Assembly: GCA_947492745.1 (NCBI GenBank) | Contig: CANLOE010000008.1 | Location: 1-64,000 of the forward strand | Length of the DNA: 64,000 nucleotides | Direction of reading: 5' to 3' | Source: an uncultured Cyclobacteriaceae bacterium | GTDB lineage: Bacteria; Bacteroidota; Bacteroidia; Cytophagales; Cyclobacteriaceae | Part shown: in pieces, positions 48,239 through 57,126 of the stretch | How the letters are laid out: each line of letters opens with the position of its first letter | How positions within the stretch are numbered: the stretch's first letter is position 1 | Notes under the pieces: generated by a model | Told to the model about the DNA's origin: nothing | Database searches by the model: none | What the model saw: the letters and a program-made list of their open reading frames with translations, nothing else | Made by a program: the position numbers and the translations under genes

Positions 48239-51079
48239 TTACTGCCTGCGCTCCCCGAACAGGTCGAACTTGACCCCGAAACTGGCGCGTACATTATAAA
48301 ACTCCTCCTGCATCAGTCTATCGCGAATACCCTGATAGTAGCGCAGTGGCTGATTGGTGAGGTTATTGACCTCGAAAAAGGCCCGTAACTTAGGAGTAAA
48401 GGCATAGGAACCGTTCACATCCAAAAACGTCTGCTTATCATAGTAGCGATCGTTGAAGGTATCCGAACCCAACTCATCGAGATAATCATCGGTGTGGTTC
48501 AATGATACTCTCAGTACCAGTTTTTCGGTTTCATAGGAGAGGGAAACATTGACCATATGCTGTGCTGTACCGGGAAGCGAGAGTCCCTCACCGTCCCTAC
48601 CCTGAATGCCATCGGTTTCGGATTGGGTAAAGGTGTAATTGGTATAGATACCGAAGCCTTTCAGGAAACCGGGCAGAAAGTCCAACTGCCGCTGCGCCGA
48701 TACTTCGAAACCGTATACCTTTGCTGTTCCTCCGTTTTCGGGGGAAGTGGCCTGAAGGTCATCCCCGAAGCCCGGCACAGCACTGTTCTGGCGCGTATAG
48801 TTATAAATGAAATTGTCGATATCCTTATAAAAACCTCCTGCGGAAACCAGACCGACGGACTTGAAATAGTTCTCGGCCATCAAATCAAAGTTCATCGATG
48901 TAGCGGGAGATAAGCGGGGATTACCAAAAGCAATCTGTTGCTCGTCCGGGTCGAATTCCACAAAAGGGACCAGTGCAAAATAATCGGGTCTGGAGAGGGT
49001 ATTGGTCCATGCGGCGCGGAGGATGGTATTTTCGGACAGGTCATATTTCAGATGAATGCCCGGCAGGATATTGGTGTAGCTATCGCTTCCCGTCCTCTGT
49101 CCGATTTCTTCACTCTCTACATCCAGGCTGAAACCGGTATAGTCCACACCCGTATGCTCCATGCGTAGCCCGACTATGGCGGACAAGTGACGAGTGAGCT
49201 GGTAGTCCGACATCACATAGAGGGCAGATATGGTCTCCTCCGCAGTATAGTTTCCGGGTAGGTACTCATCGAGCTTGTCTTCTGCTTCGAACAAAGCCGG
49301 ATTCTGTAGGTCCAGATCTCCTAAAAATGTCCGGTCCACAAACTGACCTACCTGGTACTGTCCTCCATTGAGGTAGTCGGCATCGCTCTCATCACTGATG
49401 CTCAGGTTGCCCAAGCGCTCAAAAGTCGCCTCGTCCAAGGGACTGTATTCGATAAAATCGTTGCTACGCTTTTTGAACTTATCCCGGAGCCGTGCTCCGA
49501 ACTTGATGATGCCATTGTCCTGCAAAGGCAGCTGCATGTCCAGTCGGAAGTTCAGGTCCTCTTCGAAGGTCAACTGATTCTCTTCCGTGATTTCGTTCAG
49601 CTCCAGATTTTGCCATGCGTCTTCCTCTACCGTAGTGATCAGAGGTTTTCTAGGGTCACTGATATCCTGGATTACGGAGATATCCCCCGTACGGTAGGAG
49701 ATATAGCGTTCTTGTGGCCTCTCCTCGGAAGCCTTGGCATAGGTACCCGACCAGTTCAGCTTGAGCTGACGGCCCAGAAGATGTTCCCCCTTCAGGGTTA
49801 TATTACGTACGCGCTGATCTTCGAGCCGTTGGTTGTTGATACGGTCGGTGTTGGCACCACCTTTGGTCTGGCGGCCCACGCGTGCTAAGGTAGCGAACCT
49901 TCCACCACCGAGTGGATTCCAAGAGGCTGCATTACCTACAGGGTCTTCCACAAAATCATCGTAGGCATCTTCCATCTTTCCGGCACGGAAGCGGAAGCGG
50001 TTTTCCCAGTCATCGCGCCAGTTGTACATACCCGATAGGTACAGGGTATGGTGGGCATGGAGCCGGTAATCCAGATTGAGGGAAGCACTTCTTCGCACTC
50101 TCCGGACCAGGTATTTTCTGATATCGAATTCATCCAATAGCACCTGTCCCCCCTTGTCGACCCATACGGCCTCCACATTGTCCGAACCGAAGTTATGATT
50201 ATGATAGGAAGCACTCAGGACCACCCCGAGCTTATCGGCGAGGTACCTGTTACCAAGGACAAGGGCCCCCGTCGCTGTAGGCTTGTTCGATAGGAAATTA
50301 TAGCCACTGCCCAGTGTGCCCGAGAGTCTCAGACCGCTGGGTGCAGCGCGGGTGACCAGATTTACGGCACCGCCTATAGCATCGGCATCCATATCGGGGG
50401 TTACTGCTTTATTGACCTCTATGGTCTGGACCATGTCCGAGGGGATGAGGTCCATTTGCACGCGGCGGTTGTTGCCCTCCGCTGAGGGGATACGTTCCCC
50501 ATTGATCATGACAGAGTTCAACTGTGGGGCCATTCCGCGGATGATGATATCCCGTGCCTCTCCCTGGTCATACTGCATGGTGATACCCGCTACCCTCTTC
50601 ATGGCATCTCCAATGTTGGCATCGGGAAAGCGGCCCATTTGGTCCGCTGCCACGATATTGGTAATATTCGCATTGGTCTTCTGTTGGTTCAGGGCTTTGG
50701 CCTGACCTTTTAAGCGGTCGCCCAAGATGAGTACCTCCTCGCCCAGAGTAACACCCGGCTCCATGCCGATAGCCAGTGTGGTCGTGCTGCCCGCAGTGAC
50801 GGTCACTTCTTTGGTCATATCGGTATAGCCCATAAACCTGACCTCAAGTTCATAGCTACCCGAAGCCATGTCCATCAGGGTAAACTGTCCATTGCCATCC
50901 GTCACGGCACCTTTAGTAGATAGGGTAGGGATGATGACCGTAGCTCCCGGCAGTGCCAGACCGAGTTCATCCGTTATTTTTCCTTTGATGGCTCCCTTGC
51001 GCTCTTGCGCATGAACCCGCAGTGATGCAAGTAGGACGATAGCAAACATCACCAATAAATAGTGTAAAGATCTGTTCAT
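48239..51079 (-). CDS. TonB-dependent outer-membrane receptor
   Basis: A 946-residue receptor. The signal peptide ends near RVHAQ. A CarboxypepD_reg-like domain follows (about 28-115: GAIKGKITDELGLALPGATV), then the plug domain (GDAMKRVAGITMQYDQGEAR, IIRGMAPQLNSVMINGERIP) and a large beta-barrel. The barrel end FYNVRASFGVKFDLF is typical. It imports an unknown ligand using TonB energy. No SusD partner is adjacent, so it is more FecA-like than SusC-like in context. Confidence 0.93.
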   Translation of the reverse strand: MNRSLHYLLVMFAIVLLASLRVHAQERKGAIKGKITDELGLALPGATVIIPTLSTKGAVTDGNGQFTLMDMASGSYELEVRFMGYTDMTKEVTVTAGSTTTLAIGMEPGVTLGEEVLILGDRLKGQAKALNQQKTNANITNIVAADQMGRFPDANIGDAMKRVAGITMQYDQGEARDIIIRGMAPQLNSVMINGERIPSAEGNNRRVQMDLIPSDMVQTIEVNKAVTPDMDADAIGGAVNLVTRAAPSGLRLSGTLGSGYNFLSNKPTATGALVLGNRYLADKLGVVLSASYHNHNFGSDNVEAVWVDKGGQVLLDEFDIRKYLVRRVRRSASLNLDYRLHAHHTLYLSGMYNWRDDWENRFRFRAGKMEDAYDDFVEDPVGNAASWNPLGGGRFATLARVGRQTKGGANTDRINNQRLEDQRVRNITLKGEHLLGRQLKLNWSGTYAKASEERPQERYISYRTGDISVIQDISDPRKPLITTVEEDAWQNLELNEITEENQLTFEEDLNFRLDMQLPLQDNGIIKFGARLRDKFKKRSNDFIEYSPLDEATFERLGNLSISDESDADYLNGGQYQVGQFVDRTFLGDLDLQNPALFEAEDKLDEYLPGNYTAEETISALYVMSDYQLTRHLSAIVGLRMEHTGVDYTGFSLDVESEEIGQRTGSDSYTNILPGIHLKYDLSENTILRAAWTNTLSRPDYFALVPFVEFDPDEQQIAFGNPRLSPATSMNFDLMAENYFKSVGLVSAGGFYKDIDNFIYNYTRQNSAVPGFGDDLQATSPENGGTAKVYGFEVSAQRQLDFLPGFLKGFGIYTNYTFTQSETDGIQGRDGEGLSLPGTAQHMVNVSLSYETEKLVLRVSLNHTDDYLDELGSDTFNDRYYDKQTFLDVNGSYAFTPKLRAFFEVNNLTNQPLRYYQGIRDRLMQEEFYNVRASFGVKFDLFGERRQ

Positions 51080-51238
51080 AAGGTTTGGTTTGATTTACAG
51101 CCTCAAAATTAGGTGGGGCATGTTAAGGAGCCTGTAGCTCAGTATTAAGTGATCGTTATTATACTTTAGTGTTGGCTTTGGGTAAAATGGACAATTAAAC
51201 GTTTGATGTACAACTACTTAAAATACCTATTTGTCTTA

Positions 51239-51618
51239 AACCCAGAATGTTCGTTGGAACTTCGTCATGAGGACTTAAATGACAATACATCAGTGTGTTT
51301 TCTTGGGTTCAGCGTAGCACCGCTACGGTGAATTCAAAAAACGCATTCAGTTACTGATTTGAAGTCAGTTATACAAATTTGGGTTTTAAATGTCGTATAA
51401 GATTGCGCGGGTCATTTTGGTTTCAATCAAGGCGACAACCGCAGGGATAGCAGCGCTATCGCGAGGATTGTCAACGCAGAGTGAAGCAAAACCGAAGGTT
51501 CATGAACACCACTGGAATCAAACACAATAGTGAACTAAATGAACAGGAAGATAGGCGATATTTAAAAGCTAAGTTTGTATTAAGTCCGGAATAGATTTTC
51601 TAATGGACATTTTGGGTT
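51239..51618 (+). repeat. Family E foldback repeat, copy E2, carrying element A11
   Basis: Ends AACCCAGAATGTTCGTTGGA and TAATGGACATTTTGGGTT, core CGTAGC-ACC-GCTACG. Element A11 is inserted at CAGTTA/AGTCC. The same E sequence without insertion occurs at 54871-55039. Between 51080-51238 and 51619-51853 nothing else is recognised. Confidence 0.9.
51372..51579 (+). mobile_element. Family A foldback element, long variant, copy A11 (inside E2)
   Basis: 208 bp with TTA duplications at 51369-51371 and 51580-51582. It contains the same 47-bp internal insertion as A7. Confidence 0.93.
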
Positions 51619-51853
51619 AAATGCACACCCTCTTTTTCTTTGGAAAATGCTGCTGTACTGCGCCCATGGCATAGCGTCCCTTGAACCTGAAGGGTTTCGT
51701 ATTGAAATAGATAAGTCAATGGGAAAGTTTGAGAATCGATTTTATAGCTTGTTCCATAGGTCCTTCCGATACTATCGCAAGATTACTTTTATGTTATCCA
51801 TAGCACTAGGGTTGGATATGTGGAAAATATAGGAGGTTGGAGACAGGCAATTG

Positions 51854-52021
51854 AACCCAAAATGATCAATAGAGAGCCTATTCCGCGCATAAATAGCTTC
51901 CTACCGGAAGCTTTGCCCACCGGTCTTCATTCACCATAGCGGTGCTATGCCGAACGAATCCAAATGGCCGGTATTTTGCTATTGATACGCTCATCACGAT
52001 TTCTATCGATCAATTTGGGTT
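51854..52021 (-). repeat. Family B foldback repeat, copy B3
   Basis: 168 bp from AACCCAAAATGATCAATAG to CAATTTGGGTT, core CATAGC-GGT-GCTATG. Opposite orientation to B1 and B2. Confidence 0.85.
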
Positions 52022-52059
52022 GAGCTGGCTAGATATTAATTTTGACCCGAGTCCATAGT

Positions 52060-52226
52060 TATACCCAAACGCAATTGATTTGGGAAAGACCTAAAATCAT
52101 TGCGAAAGCACTGTTCCGCGCGGAAAAACCCTAATGACCAATCTACCAATGACGATTGTACCAATGCAGGATTTTCCCATAATTTGCCGGACCCCAAATT
52201 TCCCATTTCACTTTTTCTTGAGTATA
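52060..52226 (+). repeat. Family F repeat, copy F3
   Basis: Starts TATACCCAAACGCAATTGAT, ends TTTTTCTTGAGTATA. The interior contains CATTGCGAAAGCACTGTTCC, shared with F2 and F4. Confidence 0.8.
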
Positions 52227-52281
52227 ACTTTACCATCAGTAGTATTCACTACCTATTGGATAATCTGCAAATTGTATTTTA

Positions 52282-52440
52282 TACAAATTTGCTTTTTAAA
52301 TGTCGTGTAAGATTTCGCAGATCATTTTGGGCTAAACAAGGCGAAAACCACAGGGATAGCAGCGCTATCGTGAGGATTTTCAACGCAGGGTAGCGCAAAA
52401 TGAACAGGAAGATAGGCGACATTTGAAATGTAAGTTTGTA
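52282..52440 (+). mobile_element. Family A foldback element, copy A12
   Basis: 159 bp, TTA duplications at 52279-52281 and 52441-52443. Somewhat diverged (GGGCTAAACAAGGCGAAAAC) but both ends intact. Confidence 0.92.
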
Positions 52441-52580
52441 TTATAAGCATTGATACGGCTTTGAGAAAAGGAGTTGTCAAGTTGACATAAACTGAAATAC
52501 GTTCATACTCAAGCAAAGATCAATCGAGAAATCAACCCATTGAAAGTCCTGTACGGGAAAACAGTTTCCTGAAACTTCGC

Positions 52581-53150
52581 TTAGCCTATCCGTAAATCGT
52601 ACTTGGTGAGAAGGCCACTGAGGCCATTCGGTGCAAATCGAGTCTTTTTCAGACGGTTCCTTTCGGGGTCGATAGCAAAACCGATGGCACTACGAAAGTC
52701 CGCTCTGTCCAATACCGTGTGCTCGAACTGGGCCGAATTCAGGTCACTTTCCTCGAAACGGGCCTCGCTGAGATTGGCTTCTGTAAAATCCACTTCTTTT
52801 AGACTGCAATGGTGAAAACACGTTTTCACCATTTTCTTTTTATGAAACGAAGCATAGTCCAGCTGACAATACTCGAAATCCACCTCAAAGAGAAAGTCAG
52901 CACAAGTTCCGAAATCGATGCCCATCAGCTTACATCTCGAAAAACGGACATCTTTTAGGCGCGTATCCATGGTCTTGATATTGCTCAGATTGCAGGTCTC
53001 AAAGTCACACTCGTGAAATTCGAAGCGGGACAGGTCCACACCGGAAAACTCACAGCCTATAAAACGGCAGCTGTCGAATTCCATACCGGGCAAGTGTGCT
53101 TTTGTAAAATCTACTTTTTCGAAGGTTTCTTCTTCTACAGGTGGTATCAT
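52581..53150 (-). CDS. Pentapeptide repeat protein
   Basis: A 189-residue protein built of A(D/N)LxX-type pentapeptides, from about residue 12 (FTKAHLPGMEFDSCRFIGCE) to 170. It forms a right-handed quadrilateral beta-helix. Some relatives (Qnr/MfpA) mimic DNA and protect gyrase, most have unknown roles. No signal peptide. The GNAT gene lies 90 bp upstream on the same strand and may share a transcript. Confidence 0.9.
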   Translation of the reverse strand: MIPPVEEETFEKVDFTKAHLPGMEFDSCRFIGCEFSGVDLSRFEFHECDFETCNLSNIKTMDTRLKDVRFSRCKLMGIDFGTCADFLFEVDFEYCQLDYASFHKKKMVKTCFHHCSLKEVDFTEANLSEARFEESDLNSAQFEHTVLDRADFRSAIGFAIDPERNRLKKTRFAPNGLSGLLTKYDLRIG

Positions 53151-53240
53151 GCTATTGCTGTTGTTTCTATTTTTAGGGTACCCGAGAGAAAATCGACATA
53201 GATCGTCAATGCCATGGCCATTTCCCTTGGCTGTCGGTTT

Positions 53241-53765
53241 CTACTCGTCTATATCTACCTTCATCATGATGTCGACCTGCTCCTCATCGCCGAGGATAAA
53301 GACATGTTCATCAAAAGCGCGAAAACCATACTTTTCGTAAAAGACAATGGCCTTTGGGTTTTTCTCCCATACTCCCAGCCATACATAAGACTTGCCCAGC
53401 ACACTGGCTAAGCGTAGGGCCTCATCGCAAAACCGTCTACCTATACCTTTTCCCTTGTTTTCCGAAAGGACATAGATGCGCTCGATTTCCAGACCTGACC
53501 TAGCTTTGATTTCCGTCTGTGACTGTCCGCAGTTCAATTTGAGGTATCCCAGTATATCTTTGCCCTGTCGGGCAAAGTAGTAATGGATGTCTTTCTTCTG
53601 TAACTCTTTCCGTAGTCGCTCTATATTGAAATTATCCCTTAGATATTCCTCCATATTCTGTGGGGTATTGGCATGGCCATAAGTATCGACAAAGGTAGCT
53701 ATGGCGATTTGCCGAAGTACTTCAGCCTCATCGCGGGTTACTTTTGTCAGCTGTAGGGTCCTCAT
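53241..53765 (-). CDS. GNAT family N-acetyltransferase
   Basis: A 174-residue acetyltransferase. Motif A (IERIYVLSENKGKGIGRRFCDEAL, about 90-113) contains the acetyl-CoA pyrophosphate loop Q/R-x-x-G-x-G in the form NKGKGIG. Motif B follows with YVWLGVWEKNPKAIVFYEKY and FRAFDEHVFILGDEEQ. Resembles protein or small-molecule acetyltransferases of the PaiA/SpeG group. Substrate unknown. Confidence 0.92.
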   Translation of the reverse strand: MRTLQLTKVTRDEAEVLRQIAIATFVDTYGHANTPQNMEEYLRDNFNIERLRKELQKKDIHYYFARQGKDILGYLKLNCGQSQTEIKARSGLEIERIYVLSENKGKGIGRRFCDEALRLASVLGKSYVWLGVWEKNPKAIVFYEKYGFRAFDEHVFILGDEEQVDIMMKVDIDE

Positions 53766-53978
53766 GGATTCATTTCTGGGTTCTTACCTATAAATATAAA
53801 AAAAACCCGGAAAAGGTAAAGCTCTTGTGTATCAAACGATACCGGGAGGAGATAGCATCAAGCCCAGAACGTATTTTTCGATTCCCAAATTTCATGGGTA
53901 TTTCCATAGCCGAATACTGTCGGCCAGATGGCGAAAACGGTGCTGCGTCGCTCCGAAAGCTTCCTGTAATACCAATTG

Positions 53979-54016
53979 AACCCGGATCATGCATTGGGAC
54001 TTCGTAACGAGGGTTA
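53979..54016 (+). repeat. Family D end fragment D6
   Basis: AACCCGGATCATGCATTGGG to AACGAGGGTT, then directly family C. The gap 53766-53978 has no recognised gene. Confidence 0.65.
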
Positions 54017-54270
54017 AACCCAAAAATGATTGATAGCCTTCCTATTCCAAGCATAATCAATCAAAATCAGATAATAATACAAACTTAGCTTTTAAAATCG
54101 CCTATCTTCCTGTTCATTTTGCTTCACTCTGCGTTGACAATCCTCGGGATAGCGCTGCTATCCCTGCGGTTATCGCCTTGATTGAAACCAAAATGACCCG
54201 CGGAATCTTATACGACATTTAAAACCCAGATTTGTATAACACATTGTTGACTTTACACCTTAGTAATGCA
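54017..54270 (-). repeat. Family C repeat, copy C3, carrying element A13
   Basis: Left end AACCCAAAAATGATTGATAG; the part after A13 contains TTACACCTTAGTAATGCAAA. It is cut off at the terminator of the lanthipeptide-type gene. Confidence 0.7.
54078..54236 (-). mobile_element. Family A foldback element, copy A13 (inside C3)
   Basis: 159 bp, TAA duplications at 54075-54077 and 54237-54239. Confidence 0.93.
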
Positions 54271-54271
54271 A

Positions 54272-54310
54272 AAGCCCCCTCAAAACACTTGGTTTGAGGG
54301 GGCTTTTTTT
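54272..54310. terminator. Bidirectional terminator next to the peptide gene
   Basis: Stem AAGCCCCCTCAAA/TTTGAGGGGGCTT with a short loop and T-runs on both sides. It is 15 bp downstream of the peptide gene's stop on the minus strand. Confidence 0.9.
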
Positions 54311-54324
54311 GCTGTATCAGCCCA

Positions 54325-54588
54325 TCAAGGGCATTGCGCCCGAGTGCCGAAGCAGGTAATCGGCCTTGTGTTATCGCAGTATGCAGGCGTACTTACACAA
54401 CGAGTGGTCTGCCCCGCTTCGCACAATGGCTTGTTGGTATCACAATAAGTATTGGGTCCTCCAAAACTATACTGACAGGCAATGTCTACCGTAACGGCTC
54501 CTCCCTTGAGTGTATTGATTTCTTCAGTAGGTGAGATCACAAAACTTTTTACCTTTAAATCTTTGATTTTCATTTTTAACTTTTTCAT
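54325..54588 (-). CDS. Double-glycine-leader RiPP precursor (pinensin-type lanthipeptide candidate)
   Basis: An 87-residue peptide. The leader MKKLKMKIKDLKVKSFV, followed by a polar stretch ending LKGG at residues 27-30, matches the leader type annotated in Bacteroidota as class I/pinensin-family lanthipeptides (LKVKSFVTS...GG), from memory of the family. The predicted 57-residue core has seven cysteines (38, 49, 56, 64, 71, 79, 86) and many Thr/Ser, for example the TRCVST and ITCFGT segments. No dehydratase, cyclase, protease-transporter or precursor duplicate is in the window, so it is an orphan or served in trans. Cysteines could alternatively form disulfides. Confidence 0.75.
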   Translation of the reverse strand: MKKLKMKIKDLKVKSFVISPTEEINTLKGGAVTVDIACQYSFGGPNTYCDTNKPLCEAGQTTRCVSTPAYCDNTRPITCFGTRAQCP

Positions 54589-54870
54589 AGTTTTTCAAGT
54601 TTGATGATGGATTAGATTAGAATTATTGAAATCGATTGATGTAATGGGTCAAATCGGAGATTCGATGAATACCATTGAAGTAGACAAGAATAGATACATT
54701 GTTCAATAAGCAAATTGGTATCAATTAACTCATAGAGTATGGCTTTGGGTCAAATAGTGACAAGAAAGACCTTGTTACACTAAAAAAAATACAGCGGGTT
54801 GATATTTATAGCTAAACTCAACGCATTTGGGGCAAAAAAGAATAAGTAAGAAAACTCAGTTTCATCGTTA
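54589..54870. other. Leader and upstream region of the peptide gene
   Basis: AT-rich upstream region of the minus-strand peptide gene. No repeat copy or second gene is visible. Confidence 0.5.
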
Positions 54871-55039
54871 AACCCAGAATGTTCGTTGGAACTTCGTCAT
54901 GAGGACTTAAATGGCAATAAGTCAGGGTGTTTTCTTGGGTTCAGCGTAGCACCGCTACGGTGAATTCAAAAAACGCATTCATTTACTGATTTGAAGTCAG
55001 TTAAGTCCGGAATAGATTTTCTAATGGACATTTTGGGTT
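54871..55039 (+). repeat. Family E foldback repeat, copy E3 (empty site)
   Basis: 169 bp from AACCCAGAATGTTCGTTGGA to GGACATTTTGGGTT. It has GTCAGTTAAGTCCGG intact, where E1 and E2 carry a family A element. Core CGTAGC-ACC-GCTACG. Confidence 0.9.
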
Positions 55040-55203
55040 AAACCCAAACGCAATTGTTTTGGGGCAGATTGAAGAATGTTGCGAAAGCACTGTTCCGCCC
55101 AGAACGACCCTAATGACCAATCCACAAATGAAATTTTACCAAAACATGATTTTCTCCTTTTTGACGAACCCCGAATTTCCCATTCCACTTTTTCTTGAGT
55201 ATA
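55039..55203 (+). repeat. Family F repeat, copy F4
   Basis: Directly abuts E3. Starts AACCCAAACGCAATTG, ends TTTTTCTTGAGTATA. The following 350 bp (55204-55554) show no gene. Confidence 0.8.
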
Positions 55204-55554
55204 AATCCGAAAAGCACCATAGCATCAGGCACGTGGGTGAAGAGGCCTCCACCGCGGGTTCGATGAATACAATTAATGACCTAAATGGTAAAAAAACCAT
55301 TCGAAACGCCTATATTAGTGGCCTGTTATACTTCATTTAATATATTATCCCAGTCTCTCTACCGAGACTTACGCTCCTCATCAGGAACGTATACCTACAT
55401 TGGAATGGATTTCCCCCCCCCAATGTGACGGATAATGATATCTATTTATTCTAACCTATTTTCTTACCGGAAGTAATCGACACTACCGTCAATTGCTACA
55501 TCACTTTACGTCGTGAAACACAGCGTGAAGTGACGCTACAGGAATAATATCAAA

Positions 55555-56376
55555 ATGAAAAGTAAACAGCTGATCAGTAAAAACATAGAAGTATTCTATA
55601 CCCAAGCCTCTGAAGAAACGCGGCTTGATAGAGGGATGGGTGTTTTCGAATTTGAAAGGACCAAAGTACTCATAGCGCAGTACATCCCTTCTCCCCGCTC
55701 GACGATTGTCGATGTCGGTGGCGGTACGGGCAAGTACTCAGAGTGGCTAGCTCATGGAGGGCATAAGGTTCACCTCATCGAGCCCATTTCAAAGCATATC
55801 CGACAGGCACAACGCAGAGCGAAGTGGCTCAAGCAGAAGTTTTCCATTCTAAGGGGTGAATCTCGGCAATTGGACCTGCCCGATGACTATGCGGACCTTA
55901 TTATCCTGCATGGGCCTCTATATCACCTTCAAAAAGAGGAAGACAGAAATCGCACCATTCGAGAGGCGCGGCGCGTGTTGAAAGACGGCGGTATCATATT
56001 GGCCTTTGCCATCAATTGTACCGCATCGACTTTGGCGGGTCTATTGAACGGGGCCATTCACAAACATACCTTTTTCACTATGTGCAAGGAAGAACTGGCC
56101 ACGGGACTGCATAACCCGCCTGATGACCATCCATGGCTCTTGGCCGAAGCCTACTACCATAGGCCGGATCAACTCCAAGAGGAGTTTACCGCTCAGGGCC
56201 TGTACCATCTCGGGACACATGCCGTGGAAGGGATGGCCTGGCTGGACAGGGATTACTTCACCCATATGCTGGATAGGGACAAGAAAGATAAACTGTGCGA
56301 ACTGATAGCGGTGACAGAAGAAGATACTTATCTACTGCCTTTTAGTCCACACTTTATGGTGGCCGTAAAAAAATAG
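55555..56376 (+). CDS. Class I SAM-dependent methyltransferase
   Basis: A 273-residue methyltransferase. SAM motif I is IVDVGGGTGKYSEWLA (about 50-65) and the motif-II Asp region is GHKVHLIEPISKH. The motif ADLIILHGPLYHL and a C-terminal AHGFE-like cap (LAEAYYHRPDQLQEEF) resemble UbiE/small-molecule methyltransferases. Substrate unknown. A 63-residue gene follows 7 bp downstream. Confidence 0.9.
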   Translation: MKSKQLISKNIEVFYTQASEETRLDRGMGVFEFERTKVLIAQYIPSPRSTIVDVGGGTGKYSEWLAHGGHKVHLIEPISKHIRQAQRRAKWLKQKFSILRGESRQLDLPDDYADLIILHGPLYHLQKEEDRNRTIREARRVLKDGGIILAFAINCTASTLAGLLNGAIHKHTFFTMCKEELATGLHNPPDDHPWLLAEAYYHRPDQLQEEFTAQGLYHLGTHAVEGMAWLDRDYFTHMLDRDKKDKLCELIAVTEEDTYLLPFSPHFMVAVKK

Positions 56377-56383
56377 ATACACT

Positions 56384-56575
56384 ATGGAAAACAAAAACAA
56401 TTACATCAACGCTTTGAGGAACAATAGGGGCCAACTGAACGAGATGGACCTCGGAGAAAAAATAGGGCTGGATGATGAGGAGACCTGTAGTATCATCGCT
56501 CAACTTTTATCGGAGCACAGGATAGAGTACCGACAGCACGGCGCCTGTCAATATAGTCTCCTGAAAAGCCGATAG
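56384..56575 (+). CDS. Small protein coupled to the methyltransferase
   Basis: A 63-residue protein starting MENKNNYINALRNN, with a helix-turn-helix-like stretch DLGEKIGLDDEETCSIIAQL (about 22-41) and a basic Tyr-rich tail. It has no named family. The size and pattern resemble a minimal winged helix. It starts 7 bp after the methyltransferase stop, so both are made together, and a strong terminator follows at 56678. Confidence 0.7.
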   Translation: MENKNNYINALRNNRGQLNEMDLGEKIGLDDEETCSIIAQLLSEHRIEYRQHGACQYSLLKSR

Positions 56576-56677
56576 GCCACGGAAACTGTTTACAGAAGCG
56601 ATAGCGGTTTTGGCACCTGCCCAAGGCGACCGCTGGTCTTTAGGGCCAGCGCCAAAAGGCGCTATTGCCGATAATCC

Positions 56678-56711
56678 AAAAAAGGCTCAAGTGTACACTT
56701 GAGCCTTTTTT
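56678..56711 (+). terminator. Terminator of the methyltransferase unit
   Basis: Long perfect stem AAAAAAGGCTCAAGTG/CACTTGAGCCTTTTTT. The rest of 56576-57126 contains no gene. Confidence 0.92.
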
Positions 56712-57126
56712 GTCATCACTTTTCCCAATACCCACTCCTTTGGTATCCTGTGCGCATAGTATTGATCCCCAAAGGACGGCTATCCGCTGGGCTTTATGCT
56801 ATCTGAGGCACAATAGGAATACAAAACGACCTTTCAAATAGTACCTATCTTCCTATTCATTTTGTCCCTCCCTCCTTTGAACTCGGAATAATCGATAGCC
56901 CATTCTGGAAATAATCTCACAACTTCGCTAAAAAGAAAAAAACCGCTAATACTTTTTTTCTCGATTTCGCTAAGTGGCGGGCAAGCCATTCTCTTGGTCA
57001 TAAGTAGTGAAGGCCTCCGTTATGACAAAGGTCATCTATTGTGCTGAGGCCTATCATGGTCCCCCTCATCTTCGCAGAGTAGTTTTGATGTATCAATGAC
57101 GGATAGATAACAAGACACCTACAACA

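Noticed and set aside
51080-51238. Cobalamin riboswitch upstream of the TonB receptor
   Set aside because: No B12-box-like sequence was found in the leader.
53744-54007. 87-codon plus-strand open frame
   Set aside because: It starts antisense to the GNAT gene, has no domain and ends in a family D fragment.
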